Assembly: GCF_045446075.1 (NCBI RefSeq)
Contig: NZ_JBJJBQ010000013.1
Coordinates: 1 to 64,000, forward strand
Source: Flavisericum labens
GTDB lineage: Bacteria > Bacteroidota > Bacteroidia > Flavobacteriales > Flavobacteriaceae
Length of the DNA stretch: 64,000 nucleotides
Reading direction: 5' to 3'
Of this stretch, positions 30,201 through 39,145 are shown one piece after another; within the stretch, counting starts at the first letter, position 1, and each line of letters opens with the position of its first letter. The position numbers and the translations under genes are program-made. The notes beneath the pieces were generated by a model. It saw nothing but the letters and a program-made list of their open reading frames with translations. It was not told the DNA's origin and searched no databases.

Positions 30201-31392
30201 CGATGCTTTAGTTGGAAATCCCTATCCGTCTGCTCTAGATGCAAATGAATTTATTTTGGATAACATTCCTGGAGGCAACCAAGGAACTACTGGAAGCATT
30301 GATGGCACCCTTTATTTCTGGATACATTTTGACTCTAATAACACTCACGTTTTAAGAGATTACCAAGGAGGTTATGCCACTTACAATTTATCTGGTGGAC
30401 TAGCTCCGGTTACAGGGCTAAATTATACCACAACCGATGGATTTTATATTAGTGGTGCTGGAAATACAAATTTAAGGCCTGGTCAATATATGCCAGTAGC
30501 TCAAGGCTTTTTTGTTCATTCCGCATTTGCTGGTGATAAAGACGAAAATTTTCTTAAATTTCAGAATAGCCAAAGAATCTTCAAAAGAGAAACCAATGAT
30601 AATGCTGCTGATGGATCGCAATTTTTGAAATCAAGTAATTCTAAAAGTGCAAAAAATAGTTCAGACTCCACTATAGATGAGACATCTATTAAACGCATTA
30701 GGTTTCAGTTCAAATCAGCTGAAGGAACAAATAGGTCTTTATTATTAGCTTTCACACCAAATAATGAAGCATCTGATGGTTTTGATTATGGTTATGATGC
30801 TAAAGTTTTTGAAACCATCCCTAGTGATATGCTCTTCATGATAAATAATGAAAAATATACCATTCAAGGGGTTGGGGCTTTTGATGAAAACAAACAATAT
30901 CCATTTGGTATTTTCTCTAAAGATGGAGGTGTCATTGAAATTTCTATTACTGAAATGGAAAATTTAGACCCAAATACCAAAGTGTATATTTATGATAGTT
31001 TATTAGAAACTTACACAAAAATAAATGACAAGAATTCAAAATATGAAACAACAGTTGAGGCTGGCAATCATTTAAATAGGTTCTATATTACATTCATTAA
31101 AAAGAATAAAACGCTTTCTTCAAATGTTAATGAGTTTGACCAATTCGATATTAAATACTTAAATGACACTAAAGAAATTAACATTAAAGCCGCAAATTAT
31201 GTTGAAATCAAACAAGTATATCTAATTAATACGCTTGGACAAACAATAAAGGCTTGGAATAAAACAAACGTACCGACAATGTCTAATGAAATGACAATTC
31301 CTTTAACAAAAAATATTGCTGAAGGTAGTTATATTATTAAAGTAGTTAGCTCCATCGGAATTGTTAACGAAAAGATTATTGTTAGTCAATAA
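24225..31392 (+). CDS. Giant T9SS surface protein with 80-residue repeats and LamG domain, interrupted by an assembly gap
   Basis: Two open stretches (24225-25585 and 25687-31392) belong to one gene. The second continues the same repeats, but the 100-N placeholder puts it out of frame. Filling with the 96 bases predicted from the neighbouring copy restores one frame of about 2390 codons. Order: signal peptide ending near LYARS; a GSGDWNDPFIWE domain typical of flavobacterial surface proteins; Ig/PKD-like domains; HYR-like repeats with conserved Cys (to about 27000); a domain with YYFCDGAFGEIKLSTDGGEN; a LamG lectin domain (28718-29160); and a C-terminal region with LVGNPYPSALDANEF, shared with the previous giant protein. 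The tail lacks YPNP and is type C-like. Probable adhesin or glycan-binding protein. Confidence 0.8.
25515..25998 (+). repeat. Tandem 240-bp repeat (80 residues) containing the second assembly gap
   Basis: Two copies start at 25515 and 25759 with GATTACGCTGGCGCT. Outside the N run they appear essentially identical. The visible period is 244 with the placeholder and 240 if the missing part is 96 bases, as in the second copy. Copy number in the genome could be higher. Confidence 0.85.
25586..25685. other. Assembly gap (100 N) in the 240-bp repeat
   Basis: A scaffold placeholder of 100 N. Comparison with the intact copy predicts 96 missing bases, or 96 plus a multiple of 240. The placeholder creates an apparent frameshift in the gene. 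Confidence 0.95.
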
Positions 31393-31412
31393 TTAAATAT
31401 AAACAAGCATAA

Positions 31413-31450
31413 AAATGCCCTCTAGAGTTCTAGAGGGCATTTCTTTTTTT
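31413..31450 (+). terminator. Terminator after the second giant surface protein gene
   Basis: An inverted repeat with arm AAATGCCCTCTAGA lies 20 bases after the stop and is followed by TTCTTTTTTT. Confidence 0.9.
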
Positions 31451-31514
31451 AATACTTAAAAATTTGTAATCTTTTTATCATATATATTTAAAAAAGTGTA
31501 TTTCGTCGATTTTT

Positions 31515-31546
31515 TTTGCTCTTTAAGGGTTTTATATCTACTTTAG
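31515..31546 (+). promoter_or_regulatory. Promoter of the small surface-module gene
   Basis: TTTG at 31515-31518, a 20-base spacer and TACTTTAG at 31539-31546 (7 of 8 to the -7 consensus, counting free positions). The -33 box lies in the same extended motif seen upstream of the gene at 17464. Confidence 0.6.
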
Positions 31547-31587
31547 CTATAGAAAAAATGTTAATGCTCATTAAAACCCCAAATCTA

Positions 31588-32388
31588 ATGGCAAAAAAAA
31601 TATACTTATTCTTAATATGCCTTTTGTGCACTCTAACAAATGGTTTTGCAAGTGAATCAACATCACTGGCGATAAGCAGCAATATACAAAGAGTCAGGAT
31701 TGATTTTACTATGCCCGACGGCTATGTAAGACATTTATTACTAGCTTTTACTAAAGATAATTCAGCTAGTGATAATTATGACTATGGTTATGATGCCATA
31801 AACAGAGATGCCTACCCATATGATTTAAACTGGATGATTGGGGATTTGCGTTGTACAACACAAGGTGTTGGAGCATTTGACGACTCAAAACAATACCCAT
31901 TAAACATGTTTATGTCCAAGGATGGCCAAGTTGAAATAGCCCTCGAAGAATTAGAAAATTTTGATACACCGATTGATTTGTTCATTTATGATTCTCAACT
32001 AAATACATACACACAAATCAACGACTCAAATTATGCTGATACTATAGAAGCGGGAGATTACTTAGATCGCTTTTATTTGGTTTTTAAAGATAATAGTGCA
32101 GATTCTTCAATAGCCTTTAAATCACTTTCTAATGAAGAAGTTTCTTTAACCGATGCCAATATTGGTTATTTGAACAATACAAAGGAACTTTATGTTGAGA
32201 CAAATGACAAATTTACCATTAGCACCATCCATATATACAGTTTATCTGGACAAGAAGTGTTTTCTTTAAACCATGTTAACTCTAGCCAAATTAAAGTTCC
32301 CTTTTATGTTAATCAACTTAAATTTGGCATTGTATTAGTTGAAACCAATCAAGGTGCTTTACTCAGAAAGAAAATAGCTATAAAATAA
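31588..32388 (+). CDS. Small secreted paralogue of the giant proteins' C-terminal module
   Basis: From the ATG at 31588 this encodes 266 residues with a clear signal peptide (MAKKIYLFLICLLCTLTNGF). An ATG at 31558 and a TTG at 31516 are alternative in-frame starts; the TTG lies in the promoter, so it is rejected. The body (about residues 30-180) matches the region of the upstream giant protein with LLLAF, DYGYDA, TQGVGAFD and KQYP motifs, and more weakly that of the protein at 17464. The C-terminal 75 residues resemble the type C-like tail (IHIYSLSGQEVF, ending LLRKKIAIK). It is thus almost only the conserved module plus sorting tail, without lectin or repeat domains. Function unknown. Confidence 0.75.
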   Translation: MAKKIYLFLICLLCTLTNGFASESTSLAISSNIQRVRIDFTMPDGYVRHLLLAFTKDNSASDNYDYGYDAINRDAYPYDLNWMIGDLRCTTQGVGAFDDSKQYPLNMFMSKDGQVEIALEELENFDTPIDLFIYDSQLNTYTQINDSNYADTIEAGDYLDRFYLVFKDNSADSSIAFKSLSNEEVSLTDANIGYLNNTKELYVETNDKFTISTIHIYSLSGQEVFSLNHVNSSQIKVPFYVNQLKFGIVLVETNQGALLRKKIAIK

Positions 32389-32418
32389 ATCGGTCAAAAA
32401 AAATACCCCAATTTAATT

Positions 32419-33795
32419 TTAGGACGGTTTTATTTTTTCCATCAAAGCTTCAAAAGACACCTTAAATTGCTCCCCAGTAGCCATACTTTTTAAAGTATAG
32501 CTATTGGTGTTCATCTCCTCCTCACCTACCAAAACCACAAACGGAATGTTTCGTTTATTGGCATGATTCATTTGTTTTTTCATTTTGGCAGCATCTGGGT
32601 ATAGTTCCGCATTAACACCCTGTTGACGCAATTGCTTGATCGCTTTTAAACTGAATAAGGCTTCCTTTTCTCCAAAATTAATAAACAGTACTTCTACATT
32701 TTTATTCACGGTTTCTGGGAACAACCCCAACTCCTCAAGAACCAAATAGATTCTATCCAAACCAAAACTAATACCAACACCGCTAACGTTTTTCATTCCG
32801 AAAATACCGGTTAAATCATCGTAACGGCCTCCGCCGCCAATCGAGCCCATTTTTACATTTTTAGGTGCAGCAACCTCAAAAATAGCTCCGGTGTAGTAAT
32901 TAAGTCCACGAGCTAATGTGACATCAAGTTGCAAAGCCGCCGTCGCCAATCCTAATTTTGAAATAGCATTATTTATAAAATTCAGTTCGTCGATGCCTTT
33001 TTTACCTTCTTCGGAAGTGTTTAGAATACTTTTTAAACTCTCAATTTGCGATTCGAAAGACCCAGACAAAGTGAACAACGGTTGTAATTTTGAAATACCA
33101 TCTTCTGAAATGCCTTTTGCACGCATCTCCTCCTTCACTTTTTCTTCACCTATTTTATCAAGTTTATCGAGTGCAACGGTAAAATCGATTAATTTATCGG
33201 AAGCACCAATAACTTCAGCTATTCCAGATAAAATTTTACGGTTATTGATTTTTATGGTAACACCTTCCAGTTTTAACGCTGAAAAAACAGCATCATATAG
33301 TTGAATAAATTCTACCTCCTGCCACAACGAGTTGCTGCCCACAACATCGGCGTCGCATTGGTAAAACTCTCTAAAACGTCCTTTTTGAGGTCTATCTGCT
33401 CGCCAAACAGGTTGGATTTGGTAACGTTTAAACGGAAACTCTATTTCGTTTTGGTGTTGCACCACGTAACGGGCAAAGGGAACCGTTAAATCGTAACGGA
33501 GAGCCTTTTCTGATATAGAATTTGTTAATTTATTTGAATCCTTTTCTTGGTATGCAGCAGCATCAGCCTTTGCCAAATAATCCCCGGAATTTAAAATCTT
33601 AAAAATCAAACGGTCGCCTTCATCGCCATACTTACCCATTAGGGTTTCAGAGTTTTCAAAACTTGGCGTTTCAATGGGCTGAAAACCGAAAGTTTCAAAC
33701 GCATAACGAATGGTATTAAAAATATAGTTTCGCTTAGCTACTTGTTCCGGATTAAAATCTCGGGTACCTTTTGGGATGCTTGGTTTTTGGGCCAT
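32419..33795 (-). CDS. hisS: Histidine--tRNA ligase
   Basis: A 458-residue class II aminoacyl-tRNA synthetase that charges tRNA-His. Motif 1 region begins KGTRDFNPEQ. Motif 2 is FREFYQCDADVVG (about residues 136-148). The histidine-specific LARGLNYYTGAIFEV and motif 3 GVGISFGLDRIYL follow. The C-terminal anticodon-binding domain (about 365-458) contains KKQMNHANKRNIPFVVLVG. The gene has a terminator-less 3' end facing the surface-protein gene, and a repeat element lies upstream. Confidence 0.97.
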   Translation of the reverse strand: MAQKPSIPKGTRDFNPEQVAKRNYIFNTIRYAFETFGFQPIETPSFENSETLMGKYGDEGDRLIFKILNSGDYLAKADAAAYQEKDSNKLTNSISEKALRYDLTVPFARYVVQHQNEIEFPFKRYQIQPVWRADRPQKGRFREFYQCDADVVGSNSLWQEVEFIQLYDAVFSALKLEGVTIKINNRKILSGIAEVIGASDKLIDFTVALDKLDKIGEEKVKEEMRAKGISEDGISKLQPLFTLSGSFESQIESLKSILNTSEEGKKGIDELNFINNAISKLGLATAALQLDVTLARGLNYYTGAIFEVAAPKNVKMGSIGGGGRYDDLTGIFGMKNVSGVGISFGLDRIYLVLEELGLFPETVNKNVEVLFINFGEKEALFSLKAIKQLRQQGVNAELYPDAAKMKKQMNHANKRNIPFVVLVGEEEMNTNSYTLKSMATGEQFKVSFEALMEKIKPS

Positions 33796-33944
33796 TTAAT
33801 AATTTTAATTTATAAACTTCGATTTCGCTTCCACCACGCCCAGCGAGTTCTTTCTGTTTTGCAATGGGTTAAAAAAGCGAATTCCTCATCATAACATAAC
33901 CAATGTTATAGTATGATGCGGAGTGACAAAAATAATTAATGAAG

Positions 33945-34059
33945 ACGTCTTTGCGAGTTTTTTCAAGAAAAAAAGCGTGGCAATCTTTTAAATTGAAACT
34001 TATAGTATTAGCAACACACGATTAATAGATTGCCGCGTCGTGCCTCCTCGCAATGACGT
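33945..34059. repeat. 115-bp dispersed-type inverted repeat element
   Basis: The left end has ACGTCTTTGCGAG and GCGTGGCAATCT. The right end carries their complements within 34027-34059 (AGATTGCCGCGTCG and CTCGCAATGACGT). The layout is that of a small non-coding palindromic element of the TCATTGCGAGGA type, which I recall as common in many genomes. Its right end touches the stop codon of the gene at 34059. Confidence 0.7.
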
Positions 34060-34529
34060 TAGTTTATTAACTTATCAAAATACTGATACAATTCGCCTTT
34101 GGTTATTACAGCGCCCTGTTCAATCATATTGAATTTATCAGCATTTTTATCTTCTGAATATGCTTTGTCAGCTTGAAGGAACTCTACGCTTTCATCCATT
34201 AAGTTTTCACGAAGCCAATCATACCCTTCTTGGGTTGTAATATCGATAACTTCATTTTTAACGTTTACTACGATGGCATGCATTTGTTCGTCATCCAAAT
34301 GAAACAAATACATGTGCTGTGGTGCAAAATGCTCTAAATACTCGGCTTTGTTCAAAACACCTTCCCAAATTAAGTCGCTAAACACATCCAGCTCTGTTTC
34401 GGCCAATTCGGGCTTATTAGCTTTTAGGTTGGTCCACTCATCATGCGTTATGGATTGCGTGGCTAAAAAATTAATAAATTCCTGGTGCAGTTCTTCGAAC
34501 TGTTCTTTTGTAAGTCTTCTGTACTTCAT
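34059..34529 (-). CDS. Conserved hypothetical protein (DUF6495-like)
   Basis: A 156-residue acidic cytosolic protein without signal peptide or membrane segment, starting MKYRRLTKEQFEELHQEF. An in-frame start five codons upstream would overlap the terminator of the ribosomal operon, so the internal ATG is preferred. It resembles the small flavobacterial family DUF6495, from memory only. It lies just after rplI, but a terminator hairpin separates them, so expression may depend on read-through or an internal promoter. Function is unknown. Confidence 0.7.
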   Translation of the reverse strand: MKYRRLTKEQFEELHQEFINFLATQSITHDEWTNLKANKPELAETELDVFSDLIWEGVLNKAEYLEHFAPQHMYLFHLDDEQMHAIVVNVKNEVIDITTQEGYDWLRENLMDESVEFLQADKAYSEDKNADKFNMIEQGAVITKGELYQYFDKLIN

Positions 34530-34544
34530 CTTTACAAATATCAT

Positions 34545-34570
34545 AAAAAAAGCCCCAACATCGTTGAGGC
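34545..34570 (-). terminator. Terminator after rplI
   Basis: On the minus strand GCCTCAAC, a 3-base loop and GTTGGGGC (one G-T pair) are followed by seven T. It lies about 20 bases beyond the rplI stop and only 15 bases before the next gene's start. Confidence 0.8.
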
Positions 34571-34592
34571 TCTTTATTTTATTTCAGCTTAA

Positions 34593-35054
34593 TTAAGCCT
34601 GTGCGATAACCTCAAAAGGAAAATCGAAAATCACTTCTCTATGCAAACGTACAACAGCATTGTACTGTCCTAAACGCTTGATGTTTCCTCCTGTAATAGT
34701 AACAAATTTTTTGTCAACTGTGTGTCCTGCTTTTTCAAAAGCTTCAACCAAATCAGCTTTGGTTACCGATCCAAATAATTTATCACCAGCAGTAGCACCT
34801 TCAGTTGCTTTAGCTGTAATTTTAATATCTAATCCTTTAATAGCTTCTGCCGTTTTGTTAGCATCTTCTATTACTCTTTTGTCTTTAAAAGCTCTTTGCT
34901 TTAAGTTTTCTGCCAATACTTTTTTTGCAGAAACCGTAGCTATAACAGCTTGCCCTTGAGGAATTAAAAAATTTCTACCATAACCGTTCTTAACTGTTAC
35001 AACATCGTCTTTAAATCCTAAATTTTCAACGTCTTGTTTTAATATAAGTTCCAT
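34593..35054 (-). CDS. rplI: 50S ribosomal protein L9
   Basis: A 153-residue protein with the L9 N-terminal signature MELILKQDVENLGFKDDVV and GYGRNFLIPQGQA (about residues 24-36). The linker helix and C-terminal domain, including GKLFGSVT-like KLFGSVTKADL, follow. L9 binds 23S rRNA in the large subunit. It follows rpsR by 13 bases in the conserved rpsF-rpsR-rplI operon. Confidence 0.98.
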   Translation of the reverse strand: MELILKQDVENLGFKDDVVTVKNGYGRNFLIPQGQAVIATVSAKKVLAENLKQRAFKDKRVIEDANKTAEAIKGLDIKITAKATEGATAGDKLFGSVTKADLVEAFEKAGHTVDKKFVTITGGNIKRLGQYNAVVRLHREVIFDFPFEVIAQA

Positions 35055-35067
35055 TGTTATGTGTATT

Positions 35068-35364
35068 TTATTTTAATAAATCTGCTACGTATGGCATTAA
35101 AGCTAAGTGACGCGCTCTTTTTACAGCAACAGACACTTTTCTTTGGTACTTTAATGACGTCCCTGTTAAACGACGAGGTAAGATTTTACCTTGCTCGTTA
35201 ACAAATTTCAATAAGAAATCTGGATCTTTGTAATCAATGTACTTGATACCAGATTTTTTGAAACGACAGTATTTTTTTTGCTTACTAGTTTCAATATTTA
35301 AAGGCGTTAAATATCTAATTTCTCCGTCCTTTTTTCCTTTTGATTGTTGTTCTATTGATGACAT
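35068..35364 (-). CDS. rpsR: 30S ribosomal protein S18
   Basis: A 98-residue protein with the S18 core: KKYCRFKKSGIKYIDYKD, FVNEQGKILPRRLTGTS and RARHLALMPYV. It binds S6 and 16S rRNA. The start lies 2 bases after the rpsF stop, which suggests coupling. The N-terminal extension is longer than in enterobacteria, as is usual for Bacteroidota. Confidence 0.98.
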   Translation of the reverse strand: MSSIEQQSKGKKDGEIRYLTPLNIETSKQKKYCRFKKSGIKYIDYKDPDFLLKFVNEQGKILPRRLTGTSLKYQRKVSVAVKRARHLALMPYVADLLK

Positions 35365-35366
35365 AA

Positions 35367-35705
35367 TTAAGCTTTTACTTTAAGTTTTTCTCTTCTTCTC
35401 TCTGCCCAAGAAATAGCGTGTTTATCTAACGAAACGGTTAAATAACGCATAAAGCGTTCGTCACGTCTAAACTCTACTTCTAATTGGTTAATCACATCAC
35501 CAGCAACGGTGTATTCAAACAAATGGTAAAAACCACTTTTCTTGTTTTGAATTGGGTAAGCTAATTTTTTTAGCCCCCAATCTTCTTTTGCCACCATCTT
35601 AGCTCCGTTAGAAACAAGAAAATCTTCGTATTTCTTTACTGTTTCCTTTATCTGGTCTTCAGATAAAACGGGATTTAAGATGAAAACAGTTTCGTAATGA
35701 TTCAT
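35367..35705 (-). CDS. rpsF: 30S ribosomal protein S6
   Basis: A 112-residue protein with MNHYETVFILNPVLSEDQ, WGLKKLAYPIQNKKSGFYHL and FRRDERFMRYLTVSLDKHA, all S6 signatures. It pairs with S18 in the small subunit. It is the first gene of its operon and has a strong promoter 31-62 bases upstream. Confidence 0.98.
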   Translation of the reverse strand: MNHYETVFILNPVLSEDQIKETVKKYEDFLVSNGAKMVAKEDWGLKKLAYPIQNKKSGFYHLFEYTVAGDVINQLEVEFRRDERFMRYLTVSLDKHAISWAERRREKLKVKA

Positions 35706-35736
35706 AAAAATCGTTTTTATTGTTAAAAATTGGCTG

Positions 35737-35767
35737 CAAAAATAAATAAATTCTATATATTACACAA
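35737..35767 (-). promoter_or_regulatory. Promoter of the rpsF-rpsR-rplI operon
   Basis: On the minus strand TTG at 35767-35765, a 20-base spacer and TATTTTTG at 35744-35737 fit the Bacteroidota consensus. The predicted 5' leader is only about 25 bases, so an S6:S18-binding leader structure seems unlikely here. Confidence 0.7.
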
Positions 35768-35914
35768 CTATTACCGACCCTAAATTTATTGATCGAAAAC
35801 ATGAGACAAATAATGTTAAAAATTTGTTAAAATGTGCATTTTAACGATGTTTTTTGGTTTTTAACCGAATTATTCGTACTATTGTCGATACTTAACCGAA
35901 ATAATACAAATGTT

Positions 35915-36610
35915 ATGACTTTAAACTGTGTAGTAGTAGACGATTCAGCAATACAACGTCTCTCTATTGTTAAGTTGGTCGAAAATCACCCTTCGCTAAA
36001 CTTAATTGCAGAGTACAGTAGTGCCCTAGAAACCAAAAATGGTTTAAATACGCACCAAGTAGACCTTATCTTTTTAGACATTGAAATGCCAGTGTTAAAT
36101 GGATTTGAACTTCTAGACGTATTAAACAACAAACCGCAAATTATTTTTGTAACCGGTAAAACCGAATATGCTTTTAAAGCATTTAATTACGATGCTACCG
36201 ATTACTTACACAAACCTATTACTAAAGAACGTTTCAACACATCTGTTGAAAAAGCTCTAGAACAACATAGGTTAACACAAGACTATAACGAAGAAGATGG
36301 CGAGCACATTTTTGTGAAAAGCAACCTTAAAAAACGTAAAGTATATATTAAGGATATTAAATGGATTGAAGCCCTTGGTGATTATGTAAAACTGGTTACT
36401 GAAGAAAACAGCTTGGTAGTACTTTCTACCATGAAAGCGTTTGAAGCCGAATTACCAGAAGGCAAATTTTTAAGAATTCACAAATCTTACATTGTTAATC
36501 TTGACAAAATCGACAGATTTAACAGTAAAAATGTTGAGGTTGGTGCCTACGAAATCCCTTTAAGTAGAAACAAAAAAACCCAGTTGGTTGATGCCTTAAA
36601 TAATATTTAA
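35915..36610 (+). CDS. LytTR-family response regulator
   Basis: From the ATG at 35915 this encodes 231 residues. The receiver domain (about 1-120) has the acidic pair in VVVDDSA, the phospho-acceptor in IFLDIEMPVLNGF, and the Lys in HKPITKERF. The LytTR DNA-binding domain (about 135-231) includes RKVYIKDIKWIEALGDYVKL and GKFLRIHKSYIVNLDKID. An upstream GTG in the same frame would add 27 residues that do not fit a receiver domain. No histidine kinase is adjacent, so the partner is encoded elsewhere. It probably binds direct repeats upstream of unknown targets. Confidence 0.93.
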   Translation: MTLNCVVVDDSAIQRLSIVKLVENHPSLNLIAEYSSALETKNGLNTHQVDLIFLDIEMPVLNGFELLDVLNNKPQIIFVTGKTEYAFKAFNYDATDYLHKPITKERFNTSVEKALEQHRLTQDYNEEDGEHIFVKSNLKKRKVYIKDIKWIEALGDYVKLVTEENSLVVLSTMKAFEAELPEGKFLRIHKSYIVNLDKIDRFNSKNVEVGAYEIPLSRNKKTQLVDALNNI

Positions 36611-36688
36611 GGATTTAAATGGATAGAAATCCTGATTCTAAATTGGGGTTAAGTTCAATAACGAAATTTGAAAGTAATTTCTATTTCA

Positions 36689-39142
36689 CTAAAAGTTATC
36701 GACATTTAAAATTACCCTAACCGACCGAAAATCTTTTATACTTTGGAAGCTATTATTTACTTTAATAATAGCTTCTTTTGTTTTTGACAAAGACTGTTGT
36801 TTGGGTATTTTAACCAAAATGTTTTTATGAAATTGGTTTCTAATACGAGCTATTGGTGGCGACTCCGGGCCAAGAACAAAATCACCAAATATTTGCCTTA
36901 GTGATTTGCCATACCAAATGGAAGCCTTTTCAACCCTATTATAATCTTTATGTTTTAGCGTAATTTTTATCTGCCTGTAGACCGGTGGGTATTTATAATT
37001 ATAACGATCGTTCATTTGCTCGTTAAACATATCAATATAATTATTCGTTGAAACTTGTTGCAAAATATTATGGTGCGGATTATAGGTCTGTATCAAAACC
37101 TTACCTCGTTCCTCGGTGCGCCCCGCCCTACCCGATACTTGCACCATAAGCTGAAAACTCCGCTCGTGTGCTCTAAAATCCGGAAAGTTCAGCATATTAT
37201 CGGCATTCATAATACCAACCAGTTTTACATTTCTAAAATCCAAGCCCTTCGTAAGCATTTGCGTGCCAACCAAAACATCTATTTCCTGTTGTTCTAAAGC
37301 AGTTATAATCTTTTCATAGCCGTATTTTCCGCGTGTGGTATCCAAATCCATTCGAGCCACATTGCGTTTGGGGAACAACACTTTAACCTCCTCTTCTATT
37401 TGCTCGGTTCCAAAACCTTTATTATCCAACTCTTGACTACCACAAGCCATACAATCTTGCAACATAGCCATCACATAGCCGCAATAATGACAACGCAACT
37501 GGCTACGGTATTGATGGTAGGTTAAACTCACATCGCAATTAGGACACTGTGGCGAATGTCCGCAAGTATTACACTCGACAATGGGCGAAAACCCTCTTCT
37601 GTTTTGAAATAAAATAACCTGCTGACCAGCTTCTAAAGTTTCGGCCATTTCCCCCAACAACCTATCACTAAAATGGCCTTTCATTTCTTTTCTTTTGCGC
37701 TTATCCTTTATATCCACCAATTCAATGTCGGGCATAATCACATCATTATACCGGTGGTTTAATTCCACAAAACCGTATTTGTTTTGTTTCGCATTAAAAT
37801 AGCTTTCCAAACTTGGAGTTGCCGAACCCAAAAGCACTTTTGCCTGATGCATATTTCCTAAAACCACGGCTGTATCGCGTGCGTGATAGCGCGGTGCCGG
37901 GTCAAATTGTTTAAAAGATTGTTCGTGCTCTTCGTCAACTATAATGAGCCCTAAATCTTTGAACGGCAAGAATATCGACGAACGGGCACCCAGTATAATT
38001 TTCGCTTTCGCAGAATCATCCAAAACGTGGTTCCAAACCTCAACTCGTTCATGCGATGAGTATTTAGAATGAAATACCGCTACCTTTTCGCCAAAGTATT
38101 CCTGAAGCCTATTGATTAACTGCGCAGTTAAAGCAATTTCAGGAAGTAGATACAGTACTTGCTTGTTGTCACTAAGAGCATCTTCAATCAGTTTTACATA
38201 AATTTCGGTCTTGCCCGAAGAGGTTACGCCATGCAATAAGGTAACTTGATGTTTTTCAAAACTTTTATTTACTTCAATTAAAGCTGTTTTCTGGTAAGTG
38301 TTGAGTGTTTTTGAACTTTCAGTATCTCCCCCCGTGTACTCTACCCTATCGGTTTGAATATGATATTCTTCGAGAATACCTTTATCAATTAATGCTTTGA
38401 TGATGGCTGAAGATGCTCCACTTTCTTGGGTTAAATCTAAAACTTTAACTGGCTTTTTGGTTTTGGCAGAAATAGAAAACAAGGTGAGCACTACTTGACT
38501 TTGCTTTGGCGCCCTACTCAAATCTTCTAATAAATTTTGAAGCGCACTTTCTGAAGAAAAATTGTTATGCAATTTCACATACCGCACCAACTTAGGTTTA
38601 TACTTTTCATAAACCTCTTCTTCAACTGTAACAATTTCTTTTTCAATAAGCCTTTTTATTACTGGCAGAACATTCTTTTTTTCAAGAATATTGGAAATAT
38701 CATGAATTTTTAATGACGACTGATGTTGCAACGCTTCAAAAACCAAAAATTCATCATCTTTTAAATCAGACTCATCAACAGTTTGCACTTTACATTTACT
38801 AACTACAGTTTCACTTTCCAAAATAAAAGCATTTGGCAAGGCTGCTCGCATTACATCACCTAAAGTACACAAATAGTAATTGGCTATCCATTGCCACAGT
38901 TGCAATTGCCTTTGGTTAACAACTGGGGATTCATCCAAAATTTGTTGAATATCTTTAGCTTCATAAGCCGTTGGTGCATTGGCATGGATTTTAAAAACAA
39001 TACCCGTATAAATTTTAGATTTTCCGAAGGGCACAGCAACGCGCATTCCTGGTTTTAGAAATTCGGCTTCGGCAGATGTTATGCCGTAAGTAAATAACTT
39101 TTGAAGCGGAATAGGAATAATAACGTCAATAAAATTTAACAT
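36689..39142 (-). CDS. priA: Primosomal protein N' (replication restart helicase PriA)
   Basis: An 817-residue superfamily 2 helicase. The N-terminal 3' DNA-binding domain (about 1-105) is followed by Walker A GVTSSGKTEIY, the DEEH box in IIVDEEHEQSFKQ, and ILGARSSIFLPF. Zinc-binding Cys pairs are in CNTCGHSPQCPNC and CHYCG...CMACG. The motif VSGRAGRTEERGKV is helicase motif VI. PriA reloads the replisome at stalled forks. Its start is 3 bases after the stop of the yihY-type gene, so the two are probably cotranscribed. Confidence 0.97.
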   Translation of the reverse strand: MLNFIDVIIPIPLQKLFTYGITSAEAEFLKPGMRVAVPFGKSKIYTGIVFKIHANAPTAYEAKDIQQILDESPVVNQRQLQLWQWIANYYLCTLGDVMRAALPNAFILESETVVSKCKVQTVDESDLKDDEFLVFEALQHQSSLKIHDISNILEKKNVLPVIKRLIEKEIVTVEEEVYEKYKPKLVRYVKLHNNFSSESALQNLLEDLSRAPKQSQVVLTLFSISAKTKKPVKVLDLTQESGASSAIIKALIDKGILEEYHIQTDRVEYTGGDTESSKTLNTYQKTALIEVNKSFEKHQVTLLHGVTSSGKTEIYVKLIEDALSDNKQVLYLLPEIALTAQLINRLQEYFGEKVAVFHSKYSSHERVEVWNHVLDDSAKAKIILGARSSIFLPFKDLGLIIVDEEHEQSFKQFDPAPRYHARDTAVVLGNMHQAKVLLGSATPSLESYFNAKQNKYGFVELNHRYNDVIMPDIELVDIKDKRKRKEMKGHFSDRLLGEMAETLEAGQQVILFQNRRGFSPIVECNTCGHSPQCPNCDVSLTYHQYRSQLRCHYCGYVMAMLQDCMACGSQELDNKGFGTEQIEEEVKVLFPKRNVARMDLDTTRGKYGYEKIITALEQQEIDVLVGTQMLTKGLDFRNVKLVGIMNADNMLNFPDFRAHERSFQLMVQVSGRAGRTEERGKVLIQTYNPHHNILQQVSTNNYIDMFNEQMNDRYNYKYPPVYRQIKITLKHKDYNRVEKASIWYGKSLRQIFGDFVLGPESPPIARIRNQFHKNILVKIPKQQSLSKTKEAIIKVNNSFQSIKDFRSVRVILNVDNF

Positions 39143-39145
39143 AAA

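Noticed and set aside
31516..31587. TTG start for the small secreted protein
   Set aside because: The codon lies inside the -33 promoter element, and the signal peptide begins at the later ATG.
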